From JAIBBG01 sp040381475 (GTDB taxonomy: Bacteria; Bacteroidota; Bacteroidia; Flavobacteriales_D; Sanyastnellaceae), in assembly GCA_040381475.1 (NCBI GenBank), contig JBEIHH010000002.1, forward strand, positions 1 to 64,000: a stretch of 64,000 nucleotides of DNA, read 5' to 3'. The position numbers and the translations under genes were made by a program. Position 1 is the first letter of the stretch; each line of letters begins with the position of its first letter. Under the pieces are notes generated by a model. That model was not told where the DNA came from. It saw nothing but the letters and a program-made list of their open reading frames with translations, and ran no database searches. Positions 26,250 to 35,002 of this stretch are shown one piece after another.

Positions 26250-27068
26250 TTAATTTCTTTTATCGGCCAAATAACTTTCTACGGCTTTTCTAACGCTGCC
26301 ATGAACAAGCAATAGCTTTTCCGCATCTTCAGCACTGAGTCCGGTTTGTTCCATAACCATGCGAGTTCCGCGGTTAACGAGTTTATGATTACTCAATTGC
26401 ATATCTACCATTTTGTTTCCCTTCACCCTGCCAAGCCGGATCATCACTGAAGTTGAAATCATATTCAGCACGAGTTTTTGAGCTGTTCCACTCTTCATGC
26501 GCGTACTACCTGTGACAAATTCCGGCCCGACAACTACTTCAACCGGAAAATCTGCTTGTTTGCTCACCTTGGTATTGAGATTGCAAGTAATACATCCCGT
26601 TGTGATACCAATCCTCCTGCATTTTTCAAGCGCCCCAACAACATAAGGTGTAGAGCCGGAAGCTGCGATTCCGATGACTACATCGCCAGCCGAAACTTCA
26701 TGTTCCTGAAGATCTTTCCAGCCTTGCTCCACATCATCTTCAGCAAATTCGACAGGATAACGGATAGCCCGGTCGCCACCTGCAATGAGGCCAATCACTA
26801 ATCCATGTTCAACTCCAAAGGTCGGCGGACACTCGGATGCGTCAACAATTCCGAGCCTCCCGCTTGTTCCGGCACCAAGATAAAACAGCCTTCCTCCAGC
26901 TTTCATTTTATGCACTATAGCATCAACGAGAGCAGCAATCTGACCGATAGCCCCTGCAACAGCTTCCGGCACAGTCCGATCCTCGGCATTGATGTTCTTC
27001 AATAACTCCAGAACAGGCATTTTTTCAAGCTGCTCATATCTGCTTTCACTTTCTGTTGTGCTACTCAA
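26250..27068 (-). CDS. murQ: N-acetylmuramic acid 6-phosphate etherase
   Basis: MurQ cleaves the lactyl ether of MurNAc-6-phosphate to give GlcNAc-6-phosphate and D-lactate in cell-wall recycling in the cytoplasm. The 272-residue sequence has the SIS-fold signatures FYLGAGTSGRLGIVDASECP (with the catalytic Glu), IGIAASGSTPYVVGAL, and GPEFVTGSTRMKSGTAQKL, followed by a C-terminal UBA-like helix set. The start is a TTG; it keeps the conserved TTESESRYEQLEKM N-terminus, while the next ATG would delete it. No murK-type kinase or transporter is next to it. Confidence 0.93.
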   Translation of the reverse strand: MSSTTESESRYEQLEKMPVLELLKNINAEDRTVPEAVAGAIGQIAALVDAIVHKMKAGGRLFYLGAGTSGRLGIVDASECPPTFGVEHGLVIGLIAGGDRAIRYPVEFAEDDVEQGWKDLQEHEVSAGDVVIGIAASGSTPYVVGALEKCRRIGITTGCITCNLNTKVSKQADFPVEVVVGPEFVTGSTRMKSGTAQKLVLNMISTSVMIRLGRVKGNKMVDMQLSNHKLVNRGTRMVMEQTGLSAEDAEKLLLVHGSVRKAVESYLADKRN

Positions 27069-27084
27069 ACCGAAGTATTTTCTT

Positions 27085-27092
27085 CAAAAATA
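27085..27092 (-). promoter_or_regulatory. candidate -7 box for murQ
   Basis: The minus strand reads TATTTTTG, matching TAnnTTTG, 17 bases before the TTG start of murQ. A leader of about ten bases would follow. No convincing -33 element is seen. Confidence 0.35.
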
Positions 27093-27204
27093 CCACACCA
27101 CACTTTGAAACAGGTAATATGTTAACCCAAAAACGAATAAAAGCCGGTGGATAAAAAGACAGGCAATTATTACTTGCGAGGCATCACTGCATCAGGTGGG
27201 AATT

Positions 27205-27226
27205 GACTTCTGAAGTCGTAAATTTG
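27205..27226 (+). promoter_or_regulatory. palindrome next to a -7-like box before the TPR/propeller gene
   Basis: GACTTC-T-GAAGTC (27205-27217) is a perfect 6-bp inverted repeat. One base later comes TAAATTTG (27219-27226), a match to the Bacteroidota -7 consensus. A repressor or activator bound to the palindrome would touch the promoter. The start codon lies 84 bases downstream. The rest of this 241-base gap shows nothing else definite. Confidence 0.35.
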
Positions 27227-27309
27227 TGAGAAAGCAACATTTTAGGCAAAATTATTGACTATCCTATTCTGACAAACGCAACACAGAAACAGACTTCCCT
27301 TCAAACATC

Positions 27310-28929
27310 ATGAATAAATTATTTTTTCTGATTTCAATGACTCTTCTTTTCGGGCCCGTTTTTCTTTATTCCCAAAAAGACACTACCGACCGTGGCTTCT
27401 TCGATCAGGCGATGGTAACGCCACGGATTATTGCGGCCCGTCACGAATTCAATGAGAACAATATGAGGGGGGCTCTCCTTATTTACCGGGAGGTGCTTGA
27501 AACTGATCCAGGCAATGCCAACGCCATGTACGGTACTTCAGAGTGTTATTATAACCAGAAGAAATACAAACTGGCATTGGAGTATTTAGAGAAAGCATTG
27601 AAGAATAATCCAAATGTTTCAAAAGAAACAGAATTTTTCCGGGGTCAGATATATCACCGAACAGCAAAGTTGGATGAAGCAATCGCTGCTTTCCGAAAAT
27701 TTCTCACACTGGAAAACAACAAATCATATGAATATGAAATGGCACAGTATTACATCGACCAGTGTCTGTATGCTCAGGAAATGATGAAAAACGCTGTACC
27801 GGTTGGAATTTCTAATCTCGGCAAATACATCAATTCAAGATATGATGAATATACTCCCAGCATCACGGCCGATGGTAAAAGACTTGTTTTCACAGCAAGA
27901 AGAAATGATACCAAAGGAGGTAGAATTGATGAGTCGGGCGATTACAAATATTTTGAAGACATTTACATGAGTGAATGGGAAGAAGATGCAAATGAATGGG
28001 GACAGGCTTATGCGGTAGCAGGTGATTTGAACACGGAAACATATGATGCGGTTCTCAGCATTTTTCCTACCGGAACAGGAATGTATGTTTACAAAAACAC
28101 CGTGAATACAACCGGCGATATTTACTTCTCGGAATACAGACCCGGATCAGGCGAATGGAGTGCCGCGGAAAAAATGCCCCGACCAATCAACACTTCTTAT
28201 TTTGAAGGCTCAGTTTCACAAACCGCTGATGGCTCAACGCTCTATTTTATTAGCGAAAGACCAGAAGGAAGCGGACAAGGCGATGTATATGTTTCAACTA
28301 AAAAAGGAGATAGCTGGACATCTCCAAAGAATCTGGGCTCTGTGATCAACACAGAAATGGATGAAAAATTTGTTTTCATTCATCCAAATGGACGAACACT
28401 CTACTTTGCAAGTGACGGCCACCAAACGATGGGTAGCTATGACATATTCAAGTCGGAATTCCTCAATGGTGAATGGAGTATACCCTCCAACCTAGGCTAT
28501 CCTATCAATACAGTTAATGAAGAATCTACATTCTCACTAACAAATGACAACATGACATTGTACATCGCGGCAGAATATGACGACAGTTATGGAGAGCGCG
28601 ACATTTATAAAATAGACGTTTCCAATTATAACTTGATATCAAGTGGCTACGATTACAATTCAACCGGGCAAATCCTTTTCACCTGCAGAAATAAGGAGGG
28701 TGAACCACAGAAGGATGTATCGGTCAAGGTAAAACATGCATCGAATGACCGTCTGCTGATTGAAGTCAGCACTGACAAACTTGGAAGAGCCAAGGTAAAT
28801 CTACCAGGGAACCAGAAGTATAAACTCGAAATAACTTATGGCACATTCAGCCAATACGACGAAATCAACTTAGAGGTTAAACCACATCAGGATACTGTTC
28901 TGAAATACGACGTGACTACAACCAATTGA
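27310..28929 (+). CDS. PorE-like exported TPR and beta-propeller protein lacking an OmpA domain
   Basis: The 539-residue protein has a signal peptide (LFFLISMTLLFGPVFLYSQ), then TPR-type helices at about 40-150 (AMYGTSECYYNQKKYKLALEY in two adjoining parts, FRGQIYHRTAKLDEAIAAFR), then PD40 propeller blades with repeated S-x-T-x-DG motifs (PSITADGKRLVFTARR, SVSQTADGSTLYFISERP, FVFIHPNGRTLYFASDG, FSLTNDNMTLYIAAEYD), then a carboxypeptidase-regulatory-like beta domain (about 450-535). This order equals T9SS protein PorE and related OmpA-family proteins, but the frame stops where the peptidoglycan-binding OmpA domain would begin. The lipobox Cys is also missing. The convergent neighbour encodes a T9SS-type cargo. 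Confidence 0.8.
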   Translation: MNKLFFLISMTLLFGPVFLYSQKDTTDRGFFDQAMVTPRIIAARHEFNENNMRGALLIYREVLETDPGNANAMYGTSECYYNQKKYKLALEYLEKALKNNPNVSKETEFFRGQIYHRTAKLDEAIAAFRKFLTLENNKSYEYEMAQYYIDQCLYAQEMMKNAVPVGISNLGKYINSRYDEYTPSITADGKRLVFTARRNDTKGGRIDESGDYKYFEDIYMSEWEEDANEWGQAYAVAGDLNTETYDAVLSIFPTGTGMYVYKNTVNTTGDIYFSEYRPGSGEWSAAEKMPRPINTSYFEGSVSQTADGSTLYFISERPEGSGQGDVYVSTKKGDSWTSPKNLGSVINTEMDEKFVFIHPNGRTLYFASDGHQTMGSYDIFKSEFLNGEWSIPSNLGYPINTVNEESTFSLTNDNMTLYIAAEYDDSYGERDIYKIDVSNYNLISSGYDYNSTGQILFTCRNKEGEPQKDVSVKVKHASNDRLLIEVSTDKLGRAKVNLPGNQKYKLEITYGTFSQYDEINLEVKPHQDTVLKYDVTTTN

Positions 28930-28934
28930 GTTGA

Positions 28935-30554
28935 TTAGCGAGCCAATCTCCTTACACAAACAACTAAGTCATTCTGGCGGATAACACAACAATGCATTCC
29001 TGAAGGAATATTGACTTCACCGACAAAGTTCCAGCCTTCTTGAAGATTTAATACAAGTGAAGAAACCATTTTGCCGGAAAGATCGAACAAGTACAAATCA
29101 ACAACGCAGGAAACATTAGCTCTGACCATCAACCCTGATATGTCATTTAAAGCGATCTCCCAGTCATCTGTTTTCTCAATTGCGACAACGTCGGAAAATT
29201 GACGAAAGCCATCATTTTCGATCATGGCAACGCGGTAATAATTCAAACTTACATTGCTTGATACATGATCAATAAATTGGTAATCATTCACGCCCTGCGT
29301 AACATTCGACATCACATGACCGCATGTTTCGAAGTTAACATTGTCGGCAGACCTTTGAATTTCGTAACTCAGAACATTCGATTCTTGATTTACAGTCCAA
29401 AGCAATTGATTCTTGCCATCAACGGAAAAACCTGTTAAGGAAAGAAACGTGGAGGGCAGCGTAAGCGCAAGGCAACTGATATTGCCTACATAACCCACCA
29501 AAGGTCCTTCAAATACGTAAAGCGATCCTGTAGCTGTCGCGACAGGACTGGCGATATAAGGACGCACGTTACAACACCCAGTCTGATGATTGAAGATACT
29601 TAGAAATCTGGAGCAATTGGTAGAACAACCTGCATTTGCATATTTACCGCTGCTTGTAGGACAAATATTGCGATTGGCAAATAGGACATAAACATTGCCT
29701 AATCCGCACATATCGCTCAAGTTGTAGGAAGCATCAGGTGCCGCTCCGGTAAACGCAATCACCCGCGAACCTGCAGGAATAATATTGTTTACGGGTACAG
29801 GCAAGAAAACATTACATCCGGAAAACAAATTGAGGTTGTTGATATAATCAATCTGATATGCCGAATAAGAATTTCCGGGTACCCAATTTACATTCAGATT
29901 ATCGCCGGAACCATTACCACCATATGCGCCTCCAACAGATCCAACCGGAACGACGAAAGGATTGACCAATTCAAAATAACTGATATTCAAGGGCTCTGAA
30001 CCGGTGAAGAAATCCACCCATTCATTGGCATCTTCGCATTGAGCGCAATTGCCATTGATGAGCGCACGCATGATCTTCATGTTATTCGAACACGTATTCG
30101 AAGCACTTCTGATCCTCAAATCATCAATATATGGTCTTGAACTGCCGGATAGCGTGAAGGTAAGTCTTATGTATCGGCTAGCCGAATTCAGAAATCCTTG
30201 CCAAGTTGCAGAAGTAGTTATGATTGTGCATGTTCCAACAGTTGACCACGACAAACCATCGAACGATTCTTGAACTAAAAGGCTTGATCCACCAGTTGAA
30301 TTGGTTTTGTGATAAAACGTGACGATGTCTGCCGCACCCGTCCATGGCCCATATGTCAGACTCTGTCCATTGGTTTGAAATTGCAAAGAAGGTGCATTCC
30401 GACCAAAATTATTTACAGAAGAATTGCTGCTAAATGAGCCGGTACCTATAAACCCAGGAGGAACAGCAGGAGCACCATTGAATTGTTCATCGAGGATATA
30501 AACCTGGCTTATGGCCAAAGTGCTCATGAATATCAACAACGCAAGCGCAAGCAT
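28935..30554 (-). CDS. secreted protein with cysteine-rich lamin-tail-like region and T9SS-type C-terminus
   Basis: About 539 residues from the start chosen. The start MLALALLIFMSTLAISQ gives a good signal peptide; the frame could begin 29 codons earlier, but a -7-like box lies inside that stretch. After an N-terminal jelly-roll-like part (DEQFNGAPAVPPGFIGTGSF, IRLTFTLSGSSRPYIDDLRI) comes a cysteine-rich middle with lamin-tail-like strands (ANEWVDFFTG, IIPAGSRVIAFTGAAPD, VYVLFANRNICP), then a fibronectin-like segment (NQLLWTVNQESNVLSYEIQRS). The last 70 residues (YLFDLSGKMV, IPSGMHCCVIRQN) have the layout of a type A T9SS sorting domain. Its function is unknown. Confidence 0.72.
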   Translation of the reverse strand: MLALALLIFMSTLAISQVYILDEQFNGAPAVPPGFIGTGSFSSNSSVNNFGRNAPSLQFQTNGQSLTYGPWTGAADIVTFYHKTNSTGGSSLLVQESFDGLSWSTVGTCTIITTSATWQGFLNSASRYIRLTFTLSGSSRPYIDDLRIRSASNTCSNNMKIMRALINGNCAQCEDANEWVDFFTGSEPLNISYFELVNPFVVPVGSVGGAYGGNGSGDNLNVNWVPGNSYSAYQIDYINNLNLFSGCNVFLPVPVNNIIPAGSRVIAFTGAAPDASYNLSDMCGLGNVYVLFANRNICPTSSGKYANAGCSTNCSRFLSIFNHQTGCCNVRPYIASPVATATGSLYVFEGPLVGYVGNISCLALTLPSTFLSLTGFSVDGKNQLLWTVNQESNVLSYEIQRSADNVNFETCGHVMSNVTQGVNDYQFIDHVSSNVSLNYYRVAMIENDGFRQFSDVVAIEKTDDWEIALNDISGLMVRANVSCVVDLYLFDLSGKMVSSLVLNLQEGWNFVGEVNIPSGMHCCVIRQNDLVVCVRRLAR

Positions 30555-30618
30555 CCTTAAGAGGTATACACTGAAAGAATGTTTGGTTGATGTTGTGCCT
30601 TTGGTTTGCAAAACGCAG

Positions 30619-30626
30619 CAAATATA
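30619..30626 (-). promoter_or_regulatory. candidate -7 box for the cysteine-rich secreted protein
   Basis: The minus strand reads TATATTTG, an exact TAnnTTTG match, 65 bases before the chosen start. Transcription from it would begin downstream of the longer possible start codon, which supports the shorter protein. A -33 motif is not clear. Confidence 0.4.
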
Positions 30627-30736
30627 ACCAGAATAAAACACTGATTATTAATACCGTAAACAAGTTCTTAAAAAATCCTAGCGCTTAATGTTGAGGAAAC
30701 ATTTCCAACGATTTTTAAAAAACACATGAATTCAAA

Positions 30737-33154
30737 TCAAAGTTTTTGAAACAGAATCCCGATCCGTTCCTTCTTTTTTCGCGATTTGGGTGAATAGGTA
30801 ACGTACTTCTCCGCGACCGGAATGACGAAATCGCTGCTTTCGTATACAAGCTTTTGAATCCTTTTATAAGTAGGGTTTGGCGATCCGGGTAAAGACAACG
30901 TAGCCTCAATCACCAGGTTTTCCGGATCACCTTTGAATGGTAATGAAGTGAATGAAACAGATTTTATCAAATGAACACCATAATCAATTTTGAAAGAAGA
31001 TTTTTCAGAAGCAAAAAGCGGCACAGCCTGAGAGTGTAATTCCGGATTTACGGCTTCCGGAAATACCCCATTGCCAAAAATTTTGAACTGAAATGACATC
31101 GAATCAGCAGGTAATTCGCTGTCGCTTATCCAGTAAATATTCAACCGATTGTCTTCCACAACACATGAAATGAGTTGAGGTGCGTAAACAGTTTGCAGAT
31201 ACTTGTGCAGTAGTTTCGGTTCACCTTTGTAGTCAATTCCACTCCATGAAAAGGATGGCCACACATCATTGAGCTGCCAATACATGGTGCCCATGCATCT
31301 TGGCATATTTCTTCGCTGGGCCTCAATTCCAAGAGTAATTCCTTCAGCCTGCACTACCTGTGTCAACAAGCCATATCTGGACAAGTCATCATGAGAAACT
31401 TTTGGATACCAGTTTTGCATGTACTTGTCCATGAGTTTGAAACCGCGGACATGTTTTTGATGCTGTTCCATTCCCGGATCCGACCACACAGATTTATCAC
31501 CCGACATCATCTCACTGACAACGGCATCGGATGGAAAACTTTGCATTCCATATTCACTCATGAACCTCGGAACCTTTTGCGCAAGCACTTCAAATGGTTC
31601 CTCATCGTGCCAAACGCCCCAGTAGTGTGAATCACCCTCAGTATTGCTGCGTGCATCACCACGTCCATATCTCGGTGAACTTTCCCAATAGTCCAGATTG
31701 GTATTCTGCCTGACAATTTTACCCAACGTCAAATCGAATACATCTTTGTAAGCCCGTGTGATCATGAATTTCTGTTTATCGGTCAGCCCGGTTTGCCAAC
31801 CCCATCTCTCCCATCCCTCAGCATTTTCGTTATTACCGCACCAAAGAGCCATGCTCGGATGATTGCGCAATCTGATTGTCTGTTCATTGGCCTCTTCAAT
31901 CAGATTTGCAACAAACATTGAGTCCGCAGGATACATGCTGCAAGCGAACATAAAATCCTGCCAAACCATGATACCCATTTCATCACACAGATCGTAAAAT
32001 ATATCTTCCTCATAAACTCCGCCGCCCCAAACGCGGAGCATATTGATATTAGCGTCACGGCATTGACCCAACAACTTGCGATAATCTGCTTCTGTTGCCT
32101 CACCAGGAAAATATTTGATGGGGATATAGTTCGCGCCCTTAATAAATACAGGCTTGTTATTCAATTTAAAGTAAAATGACTCCCCAATAGAATCCTTTTC
32201 CGTTACGAGTTGTATATCTCTGAAACCTGTTTTTTCCATGCGGGCTTCAACAACATCGGACCCTTTGGTAAGCTGGATCGAGAATTCATACAACGTTGAA
32301 GTACCCTGACCATTGCACCACCATCGGTAAGGAAAAGCAATATCGAAATTCAGATCAACGAGATTCATGCCTTTTTTGAGCTTCACTTCCGTAGAATATA
32401 TATCACCGGATTTTATATCTTCAAAAGCAATGGAACCATCAAAATCATACGCTGCATGAATCTTGAAGGTCGTTTTTACTTTGGCAACGTTTTCAGTGAC
32501 CTCCAATTGCTGCATATGAATATCAGTGAATCTTGCATCGTTATATGCTATGAGTTCAATAGACTTCGTAATACCGCATGTAATAAGTTTTGGACCCCAG
32601 TCCCATCCATAGTGAAACTGTGGTTTCCTTGTTACCGCGCGCACAGGATCACCGGGAAGAGGATATGGTAGCGCCTTGAGAGCAGCCTGAGCGATGGGCA
32701 AAGGAGAATAGAAAACAATGCGGATCACATTGCCGGATGAACGCAGCAATTCACGCGCATCTATTTCCCAGGTTCGATGAGCATTGTCGCAATGAAGTAC
32801 TTTTTTCTCGTTGATGAAAATATCTGCGTATGTATCAATTCCGTTGAATTTCATCCTAACAACCTTGCGTTGCAGAACGCTGTCTTCGATGCTGAAAGGT
32901 AAACTTTCGTAGATCCAGTCCTTCTCACCTACCCACTGACATTCCTTTTCATTTGTTCCCAAAAAAGGATGAGCTATCACCTTGTTGTCGATAAGATCAG
33001 TATGAACACAGCCCGGGACAGATGCGTTCAGCCAGTCCGCGCCTTCGGACTGCCTGAATCGCCATTGCATTTCGGGTTGAAACTGAAGCAGTCGAGATTG
33101 GGTCAATCCGCTCAATTGAATCACTATAAAAAATATGAATTGAAAGTATTTCAT
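30737..33154 (-). CDS. exported GH2 beta-mannosidase
   Basis: This 805-residue glycoside hydrolase family 2 enzyme has the architecture of beta-mannosidases: signal peptide (FQFIFFIVIQLSGLTQS), N-terminal jelly-roll (FNGIDTYADIFINEKKV), immunoglobulin-like domain, TIM barrel with the acid/base Glu in WCGNNENAEGW and the nucleophile in FMSEYGMQSFPS, and C-terminal beta domains. The block YHYGWDWGPKL-like FHYGWDWGPKLITCGI is a beta-mannosidase hallmark. It removes beta-linked mannose, probably in the periplasm. Its ATG overlaps the stop of the preceding glycosyltransferase gene by four bases, so it is the last gene of the polysaccharide operon. Confidence 0.9.
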   Translation of the reverse strand: MKYFQFIFFIVIQLSGLTQSRLLQFQPEMQWRFRQSEGADWLNASVPGCVHTDLIDNKVIAHPFLGTNEKECQWVGEKDWIYESLPFSIEDSVLQRKVVRMKFNGIDTYADIFINEKKVLHCDNAHRTWEIDARELLRSSGNVIRIVFYSPLPIAQAALKALPYPLPGDPVRAVTRKPQFHYGWDWGPKLITCGITKSIELIAYNDARFTDIHMQQLEVTENVAKVKTTFKIHAAYDFDGSIAFEDIKSGDIYSTEVKLKKGMNLVDLNFDIAFPYRWWCNGQGTSTLYEFSIQLTKGSDVVEARMEKTGFRDIQLVTEKDSIGESFYFKLNNKPVFIKGANYIPIKYFPGEATEADYRKLLGQCRDANINMLRVWGGGVYEEDIFYDLCDEMGIMVWQDFMFACSMYPADSMFVANLIEEANEQTIRLRNHPSMALWCGNNENAEGWERWGWQTGLTDKQKFMITRAYKDVFDLTLGKIVRQNTNLDYWESSPRYGRGDARSNTEGDSHYWGVWHDEEPFEVLAQKVPRFMSEYGMQSFPSDAVVSEMMSGDKSVWSDPGMEQHQKHVRGFKLMDKYMQNWYPKVSHDDLSRYGLLTQVVQAEGITLGIEAQRRNMPRCMGTMYWQLNDVWPSFSWSGIDYKGEPKLLHKYLQTVYAPQLISCVVEDNRLNIYWISDSELPADSMSFQFKIFGNGVFPEAVNPELHSQAVPLFASEKSSFKIDYGVHLIKSVSFTSLPFKGDPENLVIEATLSLPGSPNPTYKRIQKLVYESSDFVIPVAEKYVTYSPKSRKKKERIGILFQKL

Positions 33155-34194
33155 CTGCTGGTATTTATACGTGCTGAATCTGATTTTAAATGAGATTTCA
33201 TCATCGCATATCTGTACAGACCAAAAATATAGCCAATTCCATAAGAAAAGTGAATTACAGGGAAAGTGAGAGCAGTTTCCAGCATAAGCGAAGTTTGTCT
33301 GAAACCTGCCAAACGAATACTCACCAAAAGAACACTTAAAAGATAGAGTGCCGTAATTGCGCTAAAGACAACTAAAAACCATGCAGAAAAAAGTGACAAA
33401 ATGAAGGAAAGCGACCATACCAATACAAAAACCGGTGGAACAAATTGGCGCAACGTAGCCGGAGCCCCAAGCTTCATATTTACGAGAGGCTTGAACAGCC
33501 CATACTGAAAGAACATTCGTGACAACTTTTTTCTGGTATCGCGGGCATAATATCTGATCTTCAAATGCGGCAACAATAAAATCTTGCCACCGGAGCGAAT
33601 GATTCTACCATTGAACTCATCATCCTGATTGCGAATGAGGTCTTCATCAAATAACCCAATTCGATCAAACAATGATTTTTTGAAACATCCAAATGGAACA
33701 GTATCCACAAATCTTTCTTTAGTGTCTCCAAGACGATATGAAGCATTTCCAATACCCAAGGGATGAGAAGTGGCCAGCACTATGGCTCTGGCTTCATCCG
33801 TATCTGCTCCCGGTTGAGTGTCCCATACACCGCCAACGTTTTCAACTGGTCTTTCCAGGAGCGCTTTCACCAGAGTCCTCAGGTAATTCATCGGGTATTC
33901 TGAATGCGCATCCAATCTCACGATTATTTCTCCCTTCGCAGACCGTATCGCCCTGTTCAATGCAGTAGGCACGTATCGTTCAGGATTATCAATGAATCTA
34001 AGTATGGCATTTTTTGCAGCCAGTGAAGAGAGCTTTTCACGGGTTCCGTCATCACTCATTCCATCCGAGAAAATCACCTCCATGCGCTCTTTCGGATAAT
34101 CCTGATCAAGAAGATTCTGAAAGACAATGTCGATGAATTTCGCCTCGTTGTAACACGGCACAATCACCGATATGAACGGCAAATCAAGATGCAT
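33151..34194 (-). CDS. glycosyltransferase family 2, membrane-anchored
   Basis: A 347-residue GT2 enzyme of the ExoA-like type. The GT-A start ISVIVPCYNEAKFIDIVFQN, the sugar-nucleotide segment IFSDGMSDDGT, the metal site RLDAHSEYP and the later RNQDDEF (acceptor-site ED/QD region) are visible. The last 100 residues hold two or three membrane segments (FVPPVFVLVWSLSFILSLFS). It probably adds a sugar to a lipid-linked glycan at the cytoplasmic face. It overlaps both neighbours (11 bases upstream, four bases with the beta-mannosidase). Confidence 0.88.
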   Translation of the reverse strand: MHLDLPFISVIVPCYNEAKFIDIVFQNLLDQDYPKERMEVIFSDGMSDDGTREKLSSLAAKNAILRFIDNPERYVPTALNRAIRSAKGEIIVRLDAHSEYPMNYLRTLVKALLERPVENVGGVWDTQPGADTDEARAIVLATSHPLGIGNASYRLGDTKERFVDTVPFGCFKKSLFDRIGLFDEDLIRNQDDEFNGRIIRSGGKILLLPHLKIRYYARDTRKKLSRMFFQYGLFKPLVNMKLGAPATLRQFVPPVFVLVWSLSFILSLFSAWFLVVFSAITALYLLSVLLVSIRLAGFRQTSLMLETALTFPVIHFSYGIGYIFGLYRYAMMKSHLKSDSARINTSR

Positions 34195-35002
34195 AATACT
34201 TATGTCGGATAAATTTCAGCGACTGATGAAGCAAGTGCATGTGCCTTGCATTTTTATATACGCCTGTGGTGGTGTGTTCTCTGTGAATCATCTTCAAAGA
34301 CGGCTCAAAATAAATTTTCAATCCTATTCTTCTGCATTCCTCTGCTACGAAAAGTTCCTCACCGTAGAGAAATGATTCAAAGTACAGGCTGCCACCATTT
34401 TCGAAATAAGATCTTCGAAAAATCATGAAACTTCCGTGAACCGCATAAACATAACCCGATTCCGGATTTTGACTATCTGCTGCGCCACTCTGTTTCCGTT
34501 TTAAATAGTGCAACCACTGATAAAATAAAAACAGCGGGTAAAATGATGTAACGAATAACAGCATCCTGATTTTTCCAAAACTGAGTCTGTGTTGGTACAT
34601 GGGGTTGAGCGCTGATCCGGACAATGAAGAATGAATGTCAGGTCCAATAACTGCGGCCTGAATACGCGAACATGCGGATTCAACCAATGATAGAAAATTT
34701 TCACGGTCAAACTCCAAATCGAAGTTGGAAACTATGAAGTAATCGATAAGACCATGCTTAGCACATAAAAAATCATAAGCATATCTTGCAGCACCAAAAT
34801 ACCCGAGATTATTCTGAGGATTCAATAAAGTGATATGCATCTCGCTGCCCAGTGTTTCAATGATAACATTGCTATCAGATCCATTGTCGACAATTACCAG
34901 ATGACGTTCGGGATTCAATTGCCGGCGCAGACAGGTCTTAACGAAATCTATCAATTCCTGTTCCTTGTGATAATTGATGAGTACAAGAGCCGTGCGAATC
35001 AT
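34184..35002 (-). CDS. glycosyltransferase family 2
   Basis: A GT2 enzyme of 272 residues from the ATG that overlaps the upstream stop by four bases; a longer frame exists but lacks coupling. It begins IRTALVLINYHKEQELIDF, has LVIVDNGSDSN, the DxD-like FIVSNFDLEFD, and a later YAVHGSFMIFRRSYFENGG with EELFVAEECRRIG, typical of rhamnosyltransferase-like GT2 proteins. Donor and acceptor are unknown. Confidence 0.85.
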   Translation of the reverse strand: MIRTALVLINYHKEQELIDFVKTCLRRQLNPERHLVIVDNGSDSNVIIETLGSEMHITLLNPQNNLGYFGAARYAYDFLCAKHGLIDYFIVSNFDLEFDRENFLSLVESACSRIQAAVIGPDIHSSLSGSALNPMYQHRLSFGKIRMLLFVTSFYPLFLFYQWLHYLKRKQSGAADSQNPESGYVYAVHGSFMIFRRSYFENGGSLYFESFLYGEELFVAEECRRIGLKIYFEPSLKMIHREHTTTGVYKNARHMHLLHQSLKFIRHKYYAS

